Shown here piece after piece: positions 7,259-16,779 of a stretch of 39,915 nucleotides of DNA. The stretch's first letter is position 1. The number at the start of each line of letters is the position of its first letter. The notes under the pieces were generated by a model. The model was given only the letters and a program-made list of their open reading frames with translations, searched no databases and was not told the DNA's origin. The DNA comes from Streptomyces sp. SID12488. Its GTDB lineage: Bacteria > Actinomycetota > Actinomycetes > Streptomycetales > Streptomycetaceae. A program made the translations under genes and the position numbers. The stretch is from contig NZ_JAAGLT010000049.1 of NCBI RefSeq assembly GCF_010548275.1, positions 1-39,915 of the forward strand, given 5' to 3'.

Positions 7259-8389
7259 TCAGGCGCCCGGGTGCAGACCGGGCCAGCCCGGTGTCGGGTC
7301 GCCCTTGACCTCACCGAAGTAGAGGGCGAAGGTCTGCTTCAGCCGCTCGACCTGGGCCCGGTCCTCCATGAAGCGAGGGAACCCGTCCACGTTGGCGTTC
7401 GGATACTCCCAGATCGGCTTGAGGCCGGTGGGCGGCGCGATGTCCGTGCGCACGGACCAGCTGTTGGAGGTCTGACGCTCGGTGGACAGCTGCCAGTTGA
7501 GGTAGAGCTTGGCCGCCGTGGGGTTGGCGGCCTGTTTCAGGATCGCGATTCGCTGTCCCCACGCCATGAACGGGTGCCCGTCGGTCATCATCCAGCGGTT
7601 CGGGCTGGTGGCGAGCGGGTTGCCACCCGCGCCGACGCCGATGATCTTCTCCTTGTTGGTGACCGCGGTGCCGGGGGAGAAGGTGCCGCGGGCGAACTGC
7701 GGCTGCTGGGCGGCGAAGTCGGCCACCCAGTCCCAGCCGTAGGTCTCGGCGTAGAGGGCGAAGAGGTAGAGCACCGCGTCGTCGTCGTGCGGGTAGGAGG
7801 AGGCGATGGCGCCCTTCCAGCGCGGGTCGACCAGGTCCAGCGGCGTCTGCGGCGCGTCGGCCCCGGCCGCCGCCACGTCGTACAGGTAGCTGAAGGCGAT
7901 GACCATGCCGGCCACCCAGGCGCCGTCCGGGTCCTTGAACTTCTTGTACAGCTTGCTGAAGCCGGCGGGCTTGTAGTTCAGCAACCGCCCCTGACGCTTC
8001 CAGCGGGTGAAGTCCTGCAACGTCTGCAACTGCACCACGTCGGGGACCAGGGTGTCGGTCGCGAACTGGTTGTCCACGCGCACGTCGTGGTACTTGCTGT
8101 AGTCCACGATGAGGTTGAGGTCGATCTGCGGAAAGCGCTGGCGGAAGGCGGTCCGGGCGCCGGCGCCGCTGCCCGAGTTGGCGAGGTCGCCGCCGGCGTA
8201 GATCACGAGCTTGCCGCCTTCGGCGATGGCGGCCTGGTACAGCTCGTCGAGGGTCCTGGTCTCCTCAGCGCGGGCGCCGTGTGCGGCTGTGGCCGAGGCG
8301 GGGGACGCGGTGGCGCCGAGCGCGCCGAGTCCGAGCGCGGCGCCCGCTCCGGTAGCCAGGAGTCGTCGTCGACTGGGAAGGCTCGTCAT
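7259..8389 (-). CDS. Tat-exported ABC transporter solute-binding protein
   Basis: This 376-residue protein starts at the ATG at 8389, giving a textbook twin-arginine signal (MTSLPSRRRLLATGAGAALG, Ala-x-Ala near 31-34). An AAAGGG lies about 10 bases upstream; the longer upstream frame lacks signal sense. The mature part resembles the COG1840 periplasmic binding proteins for ferric iron or similar ligands: EGGKLVIYAGGD, FRQRFPQIDLNLIVDYSKYH, DVVQLQTLQDFTRWKRQGRL, DPRWKGAIASSYPHDDDAVL, KEKIIGVGAGGNPLA. No permease or ATPase gene is next to it, so it is an orphan that may serve a transporter encoded elsewhere. The ligand is not determinable. Confidence 0.8.
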   Translation of the reverse strand: MTSLPSRRRLLATGAGAALGLGALGATASPASATAAHGARAEETRTLDELYQAAIAEGGKLVIYAGGDLANSGSGAGARTAFRQRFPQIDLNLIVDYSKYHDVRVDNQFATDTLVPDVVQLQTLQDFTRWKRQGRLLNYKPAGFSKLYKKFKDPDGAWVAGMVIAFSYLYDVAAAGADAPQTPLDLVDPRWKGAIASSYPHDDDAVLYLFALYAETYGWDWVADFAAQQPQFARGTFSPGTAVTNKEKIIGVGAGGNPLATSPNRWMMTDGHPFMAWGQRIAILKQAANPTAAKLYLNWQLSTERQTSNSWSVRTDIAPPTGLKPIWEYPNANVDGFPRFMEDRAQVERLKQTFALYFGEVKGDPTPGWPGLHPGA

Positions 8390-8524
8390 TGGGGTAACCC
8401 TTTCTGCGTGGGGGCAGGGGTGTTCCCGGTGTACGGGCGGCGGACCGCCTCGGCCGGGAGTGTGGGAGCGGGAACAGCGAACCGGTGGTCTCGTACGGTC
8501 TGCGCCGCAGACCGGCGGTGAGGC

Positions 8525-8688
8525 TTGCCGGAGTCGGGGATGTCGGAGGCGAGCCGGTGGCCGTCGGCGGGGGCCAGGCCGGCGTCGGCCGACAGTGCCT
8601 CCCGCTCGCTGTTGACGAGGGTGGCGGTCCTGTTCTTGCTGCCGACCGGAAAGTCCAGATCGAGGCCGGTGAATTCGAGTGTGCTCAT
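8525..8688 (-). pseudogene. MBL-fold hydrolase, N-terminal fragment only
   Basis: From the ATG at 8688 the frame reads MSTLEFTGLDLDFPVGSKNR, ATLVNSEREALSADAGLA and ADGHRLASDIPDSGK. This is the N-terminal strand-loop region of a metallo-beta-lactamase-fold hydrolase. The metal-binding HxHxDH motif that should follow is absent, and the frame wanders into non-homologous sequence before the solute-binding protein gene. It lies downstream, in transcription sense, of the C-terminal MBL fragment at 9235-9700. Confidence 0.62.
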
Positions 8689-8689
8689 C

Positions 8690-9035
8690 AGGACTCTTCG
8701 CTGTTCGGTCGAGGATGGGGCCCGCTGACCCGAGCATTCATCTGACAAGACGGTATCTGACACAGCAGATGTTGTTGCCACGGGGGCACTTGATGTGACG
8801 CGAGTCGCACTGGGTCTGCTGTTGCGGCCACCGTTGGCCGGGTGGGTGGTGCCGTGGCGTGAAGTGCAAGGGGCGCCTGTGGAGGTCCGGGCGGAGTTGG
8901 GAGATCGCCTGGCCCCGGCACTGACCGCACTGCGCTCACACCACCCGCAACTCGCCGTGACCTGCCTCGTCACCGACCAGGCGCCCTCACCCTCGGCACC
9001 GTCGATGTTGTGCTGGGACAGCGGTATCACCACGC
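8690..9035. other. gap without a confident gene
   Basis: Minus-strand frames here are tails of neighbouring relics. On the plus strand, around 8870-8980, a stretch reading VEVRAELGDRLAPALTAL and RSHHPQLAVTCLVTDQAP faintly resembles a universal-stress-protein segment. It is too short, and lacks any start or ATP-binding motif, to call. Confidence 0.4.
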
Positions 9036-9232
9036 CGAGCCGTTCCATCACGTTGGACGTAACGCCCTCGGGGGTGCGGTAGGCGCCGGCGAGCGGGAAT
9101 CCGGCCATCTCCGTCCACTCCACGTCGGGGGCGAGGGTGGCCCCCAGGGCCTCCAGGCCGCCGGCGGCGGAGGCTAGGTACTGACGGCCGTACGACGTCG
9201 GAGGGAGCGGTGGAGGTGGTGAACTCGGCCAT
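9036..9232 (-). pseudogene. SnoaL-like protein, 5' part with frameshift
   Basis: The ATG at 9232 lies 2 bases after the stop of the upstream MBL frame, a typical operon spacing. MAEFTTSTAPSDVV is followed after a one-base shift near 9190 by GRQYLASAAGGLEALGATL and APDVEWTEMAGFPLAGAYR, then TPEGVTSNVMERLGV. This is the N-terminal half of a SnoaL/ketosteroid-isomerase-like protein. Homology ends abruptly at about 9036; the C-terminal half is missing. Confidence 0.65.
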
Positions 9233-9234
9233 GG

Positions 9235-9700
9235 TCAGCCCCACTTCATCTCACCCTTGGTGACCTTCGCACCGATCTGTGCGGCGATCAGCATGCCGTT
9301 GTCCGGGTAGCGCATGACCAGCGCCTCGGTCAGCGTCGCGCCGTCGGCGGCGGCGAGTTCCTCCTCGAAGGCGACGAGATAGTCGCGGGTGGCGGTGATG
9401 GCGGAGGCGTCGGCCGCCGTGCCGGGCCGGCGGTGGGCGGGGACGACCAACTCCGGCTGCAGTGCGGCCATCTCGTCCAGCAGCGTGATCCAGGCGGCGC
9501 GAGAGGCGGGGGTGGCGGTGTCGGCGACCCAGGACGTGCTCCTGCTGGAAGAGCAGGACACCGCCCAGCAGGGCGCGGGACTCGGCCTGCCACAGGTGGT
9601 GGCGGTCGGACAGTTCCTCGGAGCCACCCTTGAGTTCGAAGCGGTGGCCCTCCAGGGTGAGGTCGCCGGTCCACTCCCGCCATTCCCGCTCCCGCGGCCA
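9235..9700 (-). pseudogene. MBL-fold hydrolase, C-terminal part with frameshift
   Basis: One frame reads TGDLTLEGHRFELKGG and LLGGVLLFQQEH. A shift near 9535 leads to VADTATPASRAAWITLLDEM, LQPELVVPAHRRPGTAADAS and MRYPDNGMLIAAQIGAKVTK. The AHRRPG element corresponds to the last metal-ligand His region (PGHxxPG type) of MBL-fold hydrolases. The N-terminal half is replaced by a foreign coiled-coil segment beyond about 9690. Together with the SnoaL relic just downstream it shows a former two-gene operon. Confidence 0.66.
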
Positions 9701-9797
9701 ACTCAGCCTGAATACGGTCGGCCTCCTCCCACATCTCGTCCACGCGACGGCGTGCACCCGGCTCACGCTGTTCCAGCAGCCCAATCACCGCCGGCAT
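9697..9797 (-). pseudogene. N-terminal coiled-coil fragment of an unidentified protein
   Basis: MPAVIGLLEQREPGARRRVD followed by EMWEEADRIQAELAA and, in a shifted frame, EREWREW forms a charged coiled coil. I recall this opening from short Streptomyces proteins, but I cannot name a function. It is fused out of frame to the MBL fragment, marking a rearrangement junction. Confidence 0.4.
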
Positions 9798-10045
9798 CCA
9801 CGACCTCCCGGGGAGCGACACAACGACAGGCCACTATTCCCACGGCACCTCCCGCCCTACGCTCCACCAGCGGAAACGCAACCCTCAAGTCCGGAAAACT
9901 ATGAGGATGATCTGGTGCCGCTTCGAGCGGTGCCCTGACTCGGGCAAAGACTGGTTTTGGTGCCTTCCTGTTGATCTGCCGGTCACCGCAGAAAGCGCTC
10001 CCTTCGGACCTCGATGTCGGCTGTGCGACCTCGGGCGCGCGCAGA

Positions 10046-10084
10046 CCGAAACTCCCCTTGCCCAGCGGGGCAGGGGAGTTTCGG
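10046..10084. terminator. terminator hairpin after the GH43-RICIN gene
   Basis: CCGAAACTCCCCTTGCCC (10046-10063) pairs with GGGGCAGGGGAGTTTCGG (10067-10084), with one mismatch and a 3-base loop. It lies about 25 bases downstream of the minus-strand stop at 10109. Confidence 0.82.
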
Positions 10085-10108
10085 TGGGCTTGAACCGGAT
10101 ACCGGGTG

Positions 10109-12201
10109 TCAGCAGGAGCGCGAGCCCACGAAGCCGACGCGGACGAGCTTCCACTGCTGGTTCACGCCGCCCCAGTCCGAGTACTGGACGATGCCGGTCC
10201 CGTCGGCGGAGGAGAAGCCCGGTACCTCGACGGCTCTCCCGCTGTTGCGGTTGATCAACCGGACGTATCCGTCTGGTGAGTCCGCCAACCGGAACTGCTG
10301 GTTCACGCCACCGTGGTCGCTCCACTGGTGGATGGCGGCGTTGTCGGCCGTCGACCAGCTGGAGACGTCCAGCAGCTTGCCGGAGTGCCTCGCCTTCAAC
10401 CGGTAGTAGCCGTCTCCGGAGTCCACGAACTGGAACTGCTGGTTGGTCCCGCCGGAACGGCCCCACTGCGTGAGCGCGGCGCCGTCCGCGGTGCTCGCGC
10501 CCGCCACGTCCAGTGCCTTGCCGCTGTTGCGGTTGACCACGACGTACCAGGCGTTCGTGTCCACCGTGCCTGCTTGCGCCGTCGGCGCGCACGCGCTCAA
10601 GTCGAAGCGTTCCACCCGCACTTTGCCGCCGAGGGCCTGGGTGGCGTGGTTGAAGACGGCGAAGCGGTAGCCCATGAAGAAGTGAGGTCTCTCGCTCAGG
10701 GTGAAGGCCGGGCCGAGCGGGGTGAAGGTGGTGCCGTCGGTGCTGTAGGAGAACGTCGCCTGGCGGTCCGGCCCCGGGCTGATGTCGGCGGTGGCACGCA
10801 GCCAGACGCGGCTGCCGGGCGCGGGGAGGTCGGCGCGGGCACGCTCGGTGCCGGTACTGCTGGTGTTCCAGTCGGCGTCCATGGCCAGGCCGTCGAACAT
10901 CACCAGCCGGCTGACGCCGTTCTGCCGCGTGACGCCGATCCAGGCTGAGGTGTCGCGCAGCATCGCCAGTCCGGCCCGGTCGCCGTCCGCCATCCCGGAG
11001 CGGTCGAGCACGACGGTCGCGGTGGAGGCGGGGCCCTGGATGCGGCGGGTGAGGGTGTTACGGGCCCTGTAGAGGTCGTCGGTGACGGTGGCGGTCCTGA
11101 GGGTGAGTCCGTTGTCGACGGTGAACGCGGCGGTGTCGGGGTTGTGGTTCCACTCCCAGTGCGGTGCCAGTTTCGTCCCCTCGAAGGTGTCGGTGCCGGT
11201 CATCGGCGGGAGCGGGTGCGGGGTGACCGGGTAGGGGTATGTGTCGCCCCACGTGCCGTTGACGGTCTGGAGCTCGGGCCAGCCGGCGGCGTTCCAGGTG
11301 ACCGGGGCCAGGGCGGGGACGCGGCCGCCGGGATAGGCGTCGATGAAGCCCATGTAGTACCAGTCGCCGTTCGGGGTGTCGACCAGCGCGCCCTGGTGCG
11401 GTATGCCGCCGCCGGGGATCGGGCCCGGCATGTTCAACAGCACCTCCCGCATCTCGTAGGGGCCGAAGGGGCCTGAGGTGGACTTCCAGATGTACTGGCC
11501 GTTGGGCGGGCGGGTGACGAAGATGTAGTAGTTCCCGTTGATCTTGTAGAAGCGGGAGCCCTCCAGCGAGTGGATCTCGTCGGGCTTGGTGAACACGTGC
11601 TCGGACCTGACCTCGGTGCGCAGGTCCGGGGCGAGCTGCGTGACGCGGATCTGGTCGGCGCCGTGCGCCACGTACGGGGTGCCGTCGTCGTCGAAGAGCA
11701 GCCCGGCGTCGTAGTAGACGCTGCCGATCTCGGCGTGCCGGGTCCAGGGGCCCGCCGCGTCGGTGGCGCTGTATACGTACGACCGCTGCCAGCTGATCTG
11801 GCCCAGCCAGTAGAAGGTCTTGTCGCTGGGGCGGTAGCGCATCGTGGACGCGTAGATGCCCTTTTGGCGTACGCCTGTCCGCCCTTGAGGTCGTAGGCGT
11901 CGCCGAAGTCGAGGACCGGCACCGAGTGGCCGATGAACTCCCAGTTGACCAGGTCGTAGGAGCGCAGGACGGGCGCGCCCGGCGAGTAGTGCATGGTCGA
12001 GCCGGTGTAGTAGTACGTATCGCCGACCCGGATGACCTCGAGGTCGGCGAAGTCCTGCCAGATCACCGGGTTGGTGAACCGCTCCTGCTGGGCCGCCGGG
12101 GCCGCCGTCGCGCGCATCGCCGGCAGGGTGGCGCCCGCGAACAGGCCGACGGTGGCCGCCATGACTTTCCGGCGGCTGTGGGGGTGTTGGAGCCAGGACA
12201 T
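10109..12201 (-). pseudogene. GH43 glycosidase with C-terminal RICIN domain, frameshifted
   Basis: The start is the ATG at 12201 with GAGGAAG upstream; a signal peptide follows (to about residue 40, RATAAPAAQ). The GH43 five-blade propeller begins with FTNPVIWQDFADLEVIRVGD and YYYTGSTMHYSPGAPVLRSY. At 11862-11865 (TTTT on the plus strand) the frame breaks and resumes with KGIYASTMRYRPSDKTFYWL, YYDAGLLFDDDGTPY and LEGSRFYKINGNYYIF. A beta-xylosidase-type C-terminal domain (TFEGTKLAPHWEWNHNPD) and a RICIN/CBM13 trefoil with three QQF/QQW repeats complete it. The substrate is probably a xylan or arabinan side chain. A single base restores a protein of about 697 residues, so either recent inactivation or a sequencing error is possible. 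Confidence 0.85.
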
Positions 12202-12242
12202 GCAGATCAGCTTCCTCACGGGTAAGGGGACCGAGAGTCGAA

Positions 12243-12260
12243 GTTCGAAATGTCGGACAT
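12243..12260. promoter_or_regulatory. candidate operator upstream of the GH43 gene
   Basis: GTTCGAAATGTCGGACAT lies 42-59 bases upstream of the GH43 start codon. It matches the palindromic element upstream of GH62 (15435-15454) at 14 of 17 positions, with shared form GTTCGRMATRTCGGACA. The position and dyad symmetry fit a LacI-type sugar repressor site. Confidence 0.5.
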
Positions 12261-12450
12261 CGTTCTCGGATGGCGTCGAGGATCTGGTAGAGGGTGAGCC
12301 CGCTGTATCGGCTTTGGGTGCCAGGCGCTGCTCGGTCAGGAACGCGTGTGCGGCGGTGGCCAGGGTGAGGTGGTGATGCCGGCCGGTCCAGGAGCGTCCC
12401 TCGAGTCCCGGGAGCGGGGCGGGGAGGGGCTCCGGTCCTGGGAGCGGGGG

Positions 12451-13557
12451 TCATCCGGCGGTCAGAGTGGTCCACTTCTGGTTGGAGCCGCCGTGGCAGT
12501 CCCACAGGTGGAGCTGTGTGCCGTCGGTCGTGGAGAAGCTGGGATCGTCGAGGCAGCGGCCGGAGGCGGGGTTGCGGTAGCCGCCGTTGTAGGGCTCCCA
12601 GATCTGGTTGGAGCCGCCGTGGCAGGCCCAGAGCTGCACCTTGGTGCCGTTGGCCGTGCCGAAGCCGGCGGCGTCGAGGCACTTGCCCATGGAGCGCAGG
12701 GTGCCATCGGTGTAGGCGGACCAGTACTGGTTGATGCTGTCGCCGCAGCTCCAGATCTGGACGGCGGTTCCGTCGGCGGTGCCGAAGCCGCTGACATCCA
12801 GGCACTTGCCGCTCATGTCGGACTGCACGCGTGCGGGGGCGGGGGCGGGGTTCCTCAGCCACCCGGCGCTGTCCGCGGACTGGATGCCGCGGTGGAAGGC
12901 GTCGGCCATCTTCTGGTAGCCCGCGTCGTTGGGATGCAGGGCGTCGTCCAGGTCGGCCGTGGTCAGACCGCTCATGTCCACGTATGCGACGTGCTTGCCC
13001 GCGGACTGTGCCTCGCTCACGATCTGGGGGATGGCCTGGTTGTACGCGGCACGGTACTGCTCCTCCGAGCCGCTGGTGGACACGACCAGGGAGGCCACGA
13101 GGACGGCCGCGTCGGGGACGTCGGCGGTGATCTGGTTGACCAGCGACTTCAGCCGGTCGGCGGCGGTGGAGACTTGATAGCTCCCTGCCAGGTCGTTGGT
13201 GCCGATCATCAGCGTCACGACGTTGGGCCGGTAGCGGGTCAGCGAGGTGTCGGCGAGTTCGGCGATCTGGTGGATCCTGTATCCCTGGTGACCTTGGTTG
13301 TCGGGGTCGGACATCGAACCGCCCCGCAACGTGCCGACGAAGTCCAGCGGATGGCCGTCCGCCGCGAGCATGTCCCACAACGGACCCCGGTAGCCGTTGC
13401 CCGTGCTGCTTCCCACGCCCCAGGTTATGGAGTCACCCAACGGCATGACCCGTAAGGGCGTGTTCGAGGCGGCGGAGGCAGGTGCCACACCTGCTGCCGT
13501 CATCCCGAGCGCGGCCATGACCAGCGTGATGAGGGACAGTACCCAAGGCTTTGCCAT
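12451..13557 (-). CDS. secreted SGNH/GDSL esterase with RICIN domain
   Basis: A 368-residue precursor with a Sec signal peptide (1-29, VAPASA). The SGNH hydrolase domain shows block I MPLGDSITWG (nucleophile S43), block III IGTND (N121) and block V DDALHPND (D205, H208). This is the layout of the CE3-like or GDSL acyl-hydrolases that remove acetyl groups from xylan. From about 245 a RICIN/CBM13 trefoil follows: GKCLDVSGFGTADGTAVQIW, GKCLDAAGFGTANGTKVQLW, GRCLDDPSFSTTDGTQLHLW. The ATG at 13557 has AGAGGA 8 bases upstream; the longer upstream frame has no signal sense. It lies between GH62 and GH43 on the same strand, with gaps of about 250-360 bases, so each gene probably has its own promoter. 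Confidence 0.88.
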   Translation of the reverse strand: MAKPWVLSLITLVMAALGMTAAGVAPASAASNTPLRVMPLGDSITWGVGSSTGNGYRGPLWDMLAADGHPLDFVGTLRGGSMSDPDNQGHQGYRIHQIAELADTSLTRYRPNVVTLMIGTNDLAGSYQVSTAADRLKSLVNQITADVPDAAVLVASLVVSTSGSEEQYRAAYNQAIPQIVSEAQSAGKHVAYVDMSGLTTADLDDALHPNDAGYQKMADAFHRGIQSADSAGWLRNPAPAPARVQSDMSGKCLDVSGFGTADGTAVQIWSCGDSINQYWSAYTDGTLRSMGKCLDAAGFGTANGTKVQLWACHGGSNQIWEPYNGGYRNPASGRCLDDPSFSTTDGTQLHLWDCHGGSNQKWTTLTAG

Positions 13558-13731
13558 GCAGTCGTCCTCTTCTGCGAGTGAGTGCTGAATCTGGCGGGGG
13601 CTGTTCGCCGTTCGAGTCGGCAACTCGGCTGCTGTGTCGTCCCGTTGGCATCGGCAGGCACATGAGGTACTGGCGGAACGGCGTGGTGGGGAACCTGTGC
13701 GTAGCCGGCTGTCCGCGACCGCTCCCACAGC

Positions 13732-13749
13732 GGCCGGGCATGCCCGGCC
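13732..13749. repeat. 18-bp perfect palindrome between GH62 and SGNH genes
   Basis: GGCCGGGCATGCCCGGCC is self-complementary with no loop. It lies 166 bases after the GH62 stop and 175 bases before the SGNH start, in a 357-base gap with no gene. It may form a terminator-like cruciform or bind a dimeric regulator. Confidence 0.6.
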
Positions 13750-13914
13750 CCCTCGCAGTGAAAGCTCTGACCAGCCACGGGCGGGCGTTGTCGGGTGGGT
13801 AGGGCCTGACGGTGTGTCGAGGCATGGTTCAGTCGGGCTCCGGGCCCGGTTCGGCGTGCGTCGTTGCCCGCGAACGTCAGGGACACCGGAGCCGGACCTG
13901 TGTCAGGCCACCGG

Positions 13915-15357
13915 TTAGCGCTGCAGTGTCAGTACCCCCGGCCGGTAGGGCAGGAGGCCGTAGTCCCCGCCGTCGGTGCTGGGGTCGCGCCCCTGGTAGA
14001 GGAACTGCAGATTGCAAGGGTCGATGGTCTTGGTCTGGTCGGGGTTGGTCCGAACCAGATCGCCGTGGCTGATGTCCCTGGTCCAGGCCGTCGCGCCGCT
14101 GTTGGCACTGCCGGCGAAGGGGCTGGTCACGGTGTCGGCCCCTGCCTGCGGTGTCCACGTGCCGTCGAGGCTGGTGGCCGTGAACGCGCGGAAGTAGCGA
14201 CCGAACCCTGTGTAGTTCTGGGCCTCGACGATCATGAGGTACTGGTTCTGGCCCTGGATCTTGTAGACCTCCGGCGCCTCGAACAGGTTGAGCGGCGTGT
14301 CGCTCATGATCTTCGTGAACGAACCGAAGGTGCCCGGGAAGTTGCCGATGGGCATGCTGGCGCGGTAGATGCCGCCCTCATCGTCGGCGAAGAACATGTA
14401 CATGTTCGTGTCGTCGCCGATGAGGGTCACGTCGAGAGGGCCCCCCTTCGGGAGGGTGCCCGTGAACAGCTCCTGCTGCGCGGACCAGCCGTTGGGGTTG
14501 GTGGGGTCGCTCGAGGTGCGGTAGGAGAAGCTGTATGGCCAACCCCCGTTGTAGGCGAGCACCCAGGTGTTCTTCGGGGCGAAGTAGAACAGCGTCGGCG
14601 CGATGCCGTCGAAGGGGATCGTGTTCTGGGTGGCGGTGGCCATGTCGGACCAGTTCGTGAAGGGGCTGAAGGACGTCAATCCCCAGCGCCCGTCGTCACC
14701 GGCGAGGGTGTTGTGCGTCGTGGCATAGACGATGTGCTTGCCGTTGTGGACGACGCTGGTGAAGTCCTTGAGCGAGGCCCACCCCGCCTTCGGCTCCGCC
14801 AGCGGGCCGGTCGATGTCCAGCGGTAGGTCGACGGAAGAGCACACACGTTGTTCGCCCCCGACAGGCCGGTCCACTTCTGGTTGGTGCCGCCGTGGCACG
14901 ACCAGATCTGCACCGCCGTGCCGTTGGCCTTACCCCAGCCCGAGACTTCCAGGCACAGCCCGGACTGCGCACCGACGACCGTGCCGTCGGCGTTCACCCG
15001 CCACTGCTGGTTCGCACCGCCGTTGCAGGTGCGGATCTGCACCCGGACCCCGGACGTGGTGGCGCTGCCCGGGACCTCCAGGCACTTGTTGCCGTACACG
15101 GTCAGCTGGCTGCTGTCCGTCGACGTCCACTGCTGGTTGATTCCGCCGTGGCAGTCCCAGATGTGCACGTTCGCGCCGTCGGTCTGGCTGAAGCCCTCCA
15201 CGTCGAGACAGCGGCCGGAATCAACACCGCGCAACTCGCCGCTGGTGGCCGCCTGAGCAGGGCCGGCCACCAGCAGCGCCGCCAACGCGGCCAGCGCCGC
15301 AACCGCGGCGGCGAGCACCGCCGACGGACACCTGCGATGGAAACTACGTCTGCGCAT
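13915..15357 (-). CDS. GH62 alpha-L-arabinofuranosidase with N-terminal RICIN domain
   Basis: A 480-residue precursor starting at the ATG at 15357 (GAGG 6-9 bases upstream). The Sec signal peptide ends near GPAQA (36). A CBM13/RICIN trefoil spans about 38-163 with three QxW repeats (INQQW, ANQQW, TNQKW). The GH62 five-bladed propeller starts at STYRWTSTGPLAEPKAGWAS. Candidate catalytic residues are D198 (LKDFTSV) and E360 (LFEAPEVYK), with D309 (GGPLDVTLIGDD) a conserved acid. GH62 enzymes remove single arabinose branches from arabinoxylan. CBM13 followed by GH62 is a known Streptomyces architecture. A palindromic operator candidate lies at 15435-15454. Confidence 0.93.
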   Translation of the reverse strand: MRRRSFHRRCPSAVLAAAVAALAALAALLVAGPAQAATSGELRGVDSGRCLDVEGFSQTDGANVHIWDCHGGINQQWTSTDSSQLTVYGNKCLEVPGSATTSGVRVQIRTCNGGANQQWRVNADGTVVGAQSGLCLEVSGWGKANGTAVQIWSCHGGTNQKWTGLSGANNVCALPSTYRWTSTGPLAEPKAGWASLKDFTSVVHNGKHIVYATTHNTLAGDDGRWGLTSFSPFTNWSDMATATQNTIPFDGIAPTLFYFAPKNTWVLAYNGGWPYSFSYRTSSDPTNPNGWSAQQELFTGTLPKGGPLDVTLIGDDTNMYMFFADDEGGIYRASMPIGNFPGTFGSFTKIMSDTPLNLFEAPEVYKIQGQNQYLMIVEAQNYTGFGRYFRAFTATSLDGTWTPQAGADTVTSPFAGSANSGATAWTRDISHGDLVRTNPDQTKTIDPCNLQFLYQGRDPSTDGGDYGLLPYRPGVLTLQR

Positions 15358-15434
15358 AAGGACCTCGTCATCCCTGAGCGAGCGGCTCCGGTCCGCCCCG
15401 CCAGAGGCCGTCCGGGTACCGACATGGCACGCCA

Positions 15435-15454
15435 TTGTCCGATATGCCGAACAA
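15435..15454. promoter_or_regulatory. palindromic operator candidate upstream of GH62
   Basis: TTGTCCGATATGCCGAACAA is an imperfect 20-base dyad (TTGT/ACAA ends, CG/CG inside) 78-97 bases upstream of the GH62 start. The reverse complement shares its core with 12243-12260 upstream of the GH43 gene. Confidence 0.52.
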
Positions 15455-15649
15455 GGGTCGAAGTGTCGAGCAAGAGAATGCTAGACATCCCATTAATGAC
15501 GTCAATACTTCTCACACGATTCGCGACCAGAAACGTTCGCAGGATCAAACCAAGCAGCTTCAAGTTCCGCGGTTGCAAGGGTCTTTGACGCGAGGGTCAG
15601 GTAGCGGTGCGGGCGCGGGCTTGGACAGGCACCGTTGCAGTACTGGTTG

Positions 15650-16479
15650 CCGCCGCTCCCGAAAAGGTTGCCGCCCGGTCCAAGTTGAGGGTGTGAGGGG
15701 CCACGGGCAGCCGGTGCAGGCGGGTGCGTTCGACCGTCTGGCGCGGATGCCGGTGCCCTGCTTGTCTCGTTGTGGACGCGGGTGTTGACCTGCCGCCAGA
15801 AGATCGCGCAGGCCCCGCGGGGTTCGGCGAAGCGACTGTGCTTCTCCCGCAGGTTCGCGGAGGTTGGGATCAGGCCCGTCTTCGCGATACGGGCGGTGGC
15901 CTCGCCGCCCCCGTTTGGACTCGGGATCGAACGGGACTCAGGTGTGTACTTGCAGGCCGTAGTGGCGTCCTGCGGCCACGACTTGAGGATGACGGACCGC
16001 GATCCTGGTGACCCGGTCGATGGTCATCGCCTTCTCGTTGTCGGTGAGTAGACAGGTCGGTGCCCCGCCGATCGCCCGCAAGGTGGAGTCGATGCATGAG
16101 ATCACCGTGGGCGGGGTCCGGTCCCAGACCGGGATCACCATCCGGAAGCGGGACCACGCCAGCCATGCGCAGAACGAGAGGGTCTCGCGCTCGCTTCCAC
16201 CGCCCGGACCAGGCACTTTCGGGCCCCATCCCCAGTCGAACTGCAACCAGAGACCGGGCTCGGCGATCCACGGCCGGTAAGTACGACGGTGGCCGGCCCG
16301 CCACTGTTCCCTTCGCCCGCGCGACCGCCCGCCGCATCGTCCGCTCGCCCCAGGTGAACCCAGTAGCTGGAGGCGTTCGTGAGCTTGTCGGCTCGCACCG
16401 TGCGCTGCGACCGGTCGACCCACTCCTCAATCTTCGGCATGAATGGGTCGATCAAGGATCTTGTGCTGTCCGCCATCAA
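15650..16479 (-). pseudogene. IS21-family transposase (IstA) relic
   Basis: Pieces in three frames reconstruct IstA: IDPFMPKIEEWVDRSQRTVR, GERTMRRAVARAKG, RRTYRPWIAEPGLWLQFDWG, LSFCAWLAWSRFRMVIPVWD, GGAPTCLLTDNEKAMT and AVRHPQVVAAGRHYGLQVHT. A TGA at 15938-15940 stands where relatives have Cys (TCVPxDPESKGG), and homology continues in a shifted frame with GSEATARIAKTGLIPTSANL to about 15700. The D of QFDWG and the D of LTDNEK fit the DDE core. The N-terminal helix-turn-helix region is missing, and no IstB ATPase gene is present. The element is dead. Confidence 0.8.
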
Positions 16480-16779
16480 CTCCTAGGATCCATGCCGTCC
16501 GAAGGATCGGTTAACGTTCGCAGTATCGAACACGCCCGGCCCAAGCGGCTTGCGCATGGTGCGCATACCGGGCATGACAGCACCCGCATCATCCATCCAG
16601 TAAGGCTCTCCCCTACACGCCAAGTGCCGGACTTGGACGGGTGCACCTGGTGTTCGTGCGGCGAGCCGTGATCGCCTCCTGGAGCATCGTGTGACGTCGC
16701 CCGCACCATGCCCGCCCCTGTGCCGCGCGGCCGTGGTCCTCCTTGTTAGGCCTGGCGCGGCTGGCCCGTCGTCCAACTC

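Noticed and set aside
8795..9082. Universal stress protein fragment on the plus strand
   Set aside because: Resemblance covers about 35 residues with no ATP-binding motif; overlaps minus-strand relics.
12202..13378. Continuous 1089-codon minus-strand frame running from 13378 to 10109
   Set aside because: Its upstream part is an out-of-frame shadow of the SGNH gene; the real GH43 starts at 12201 in another frame and only joins after the break at 11862.
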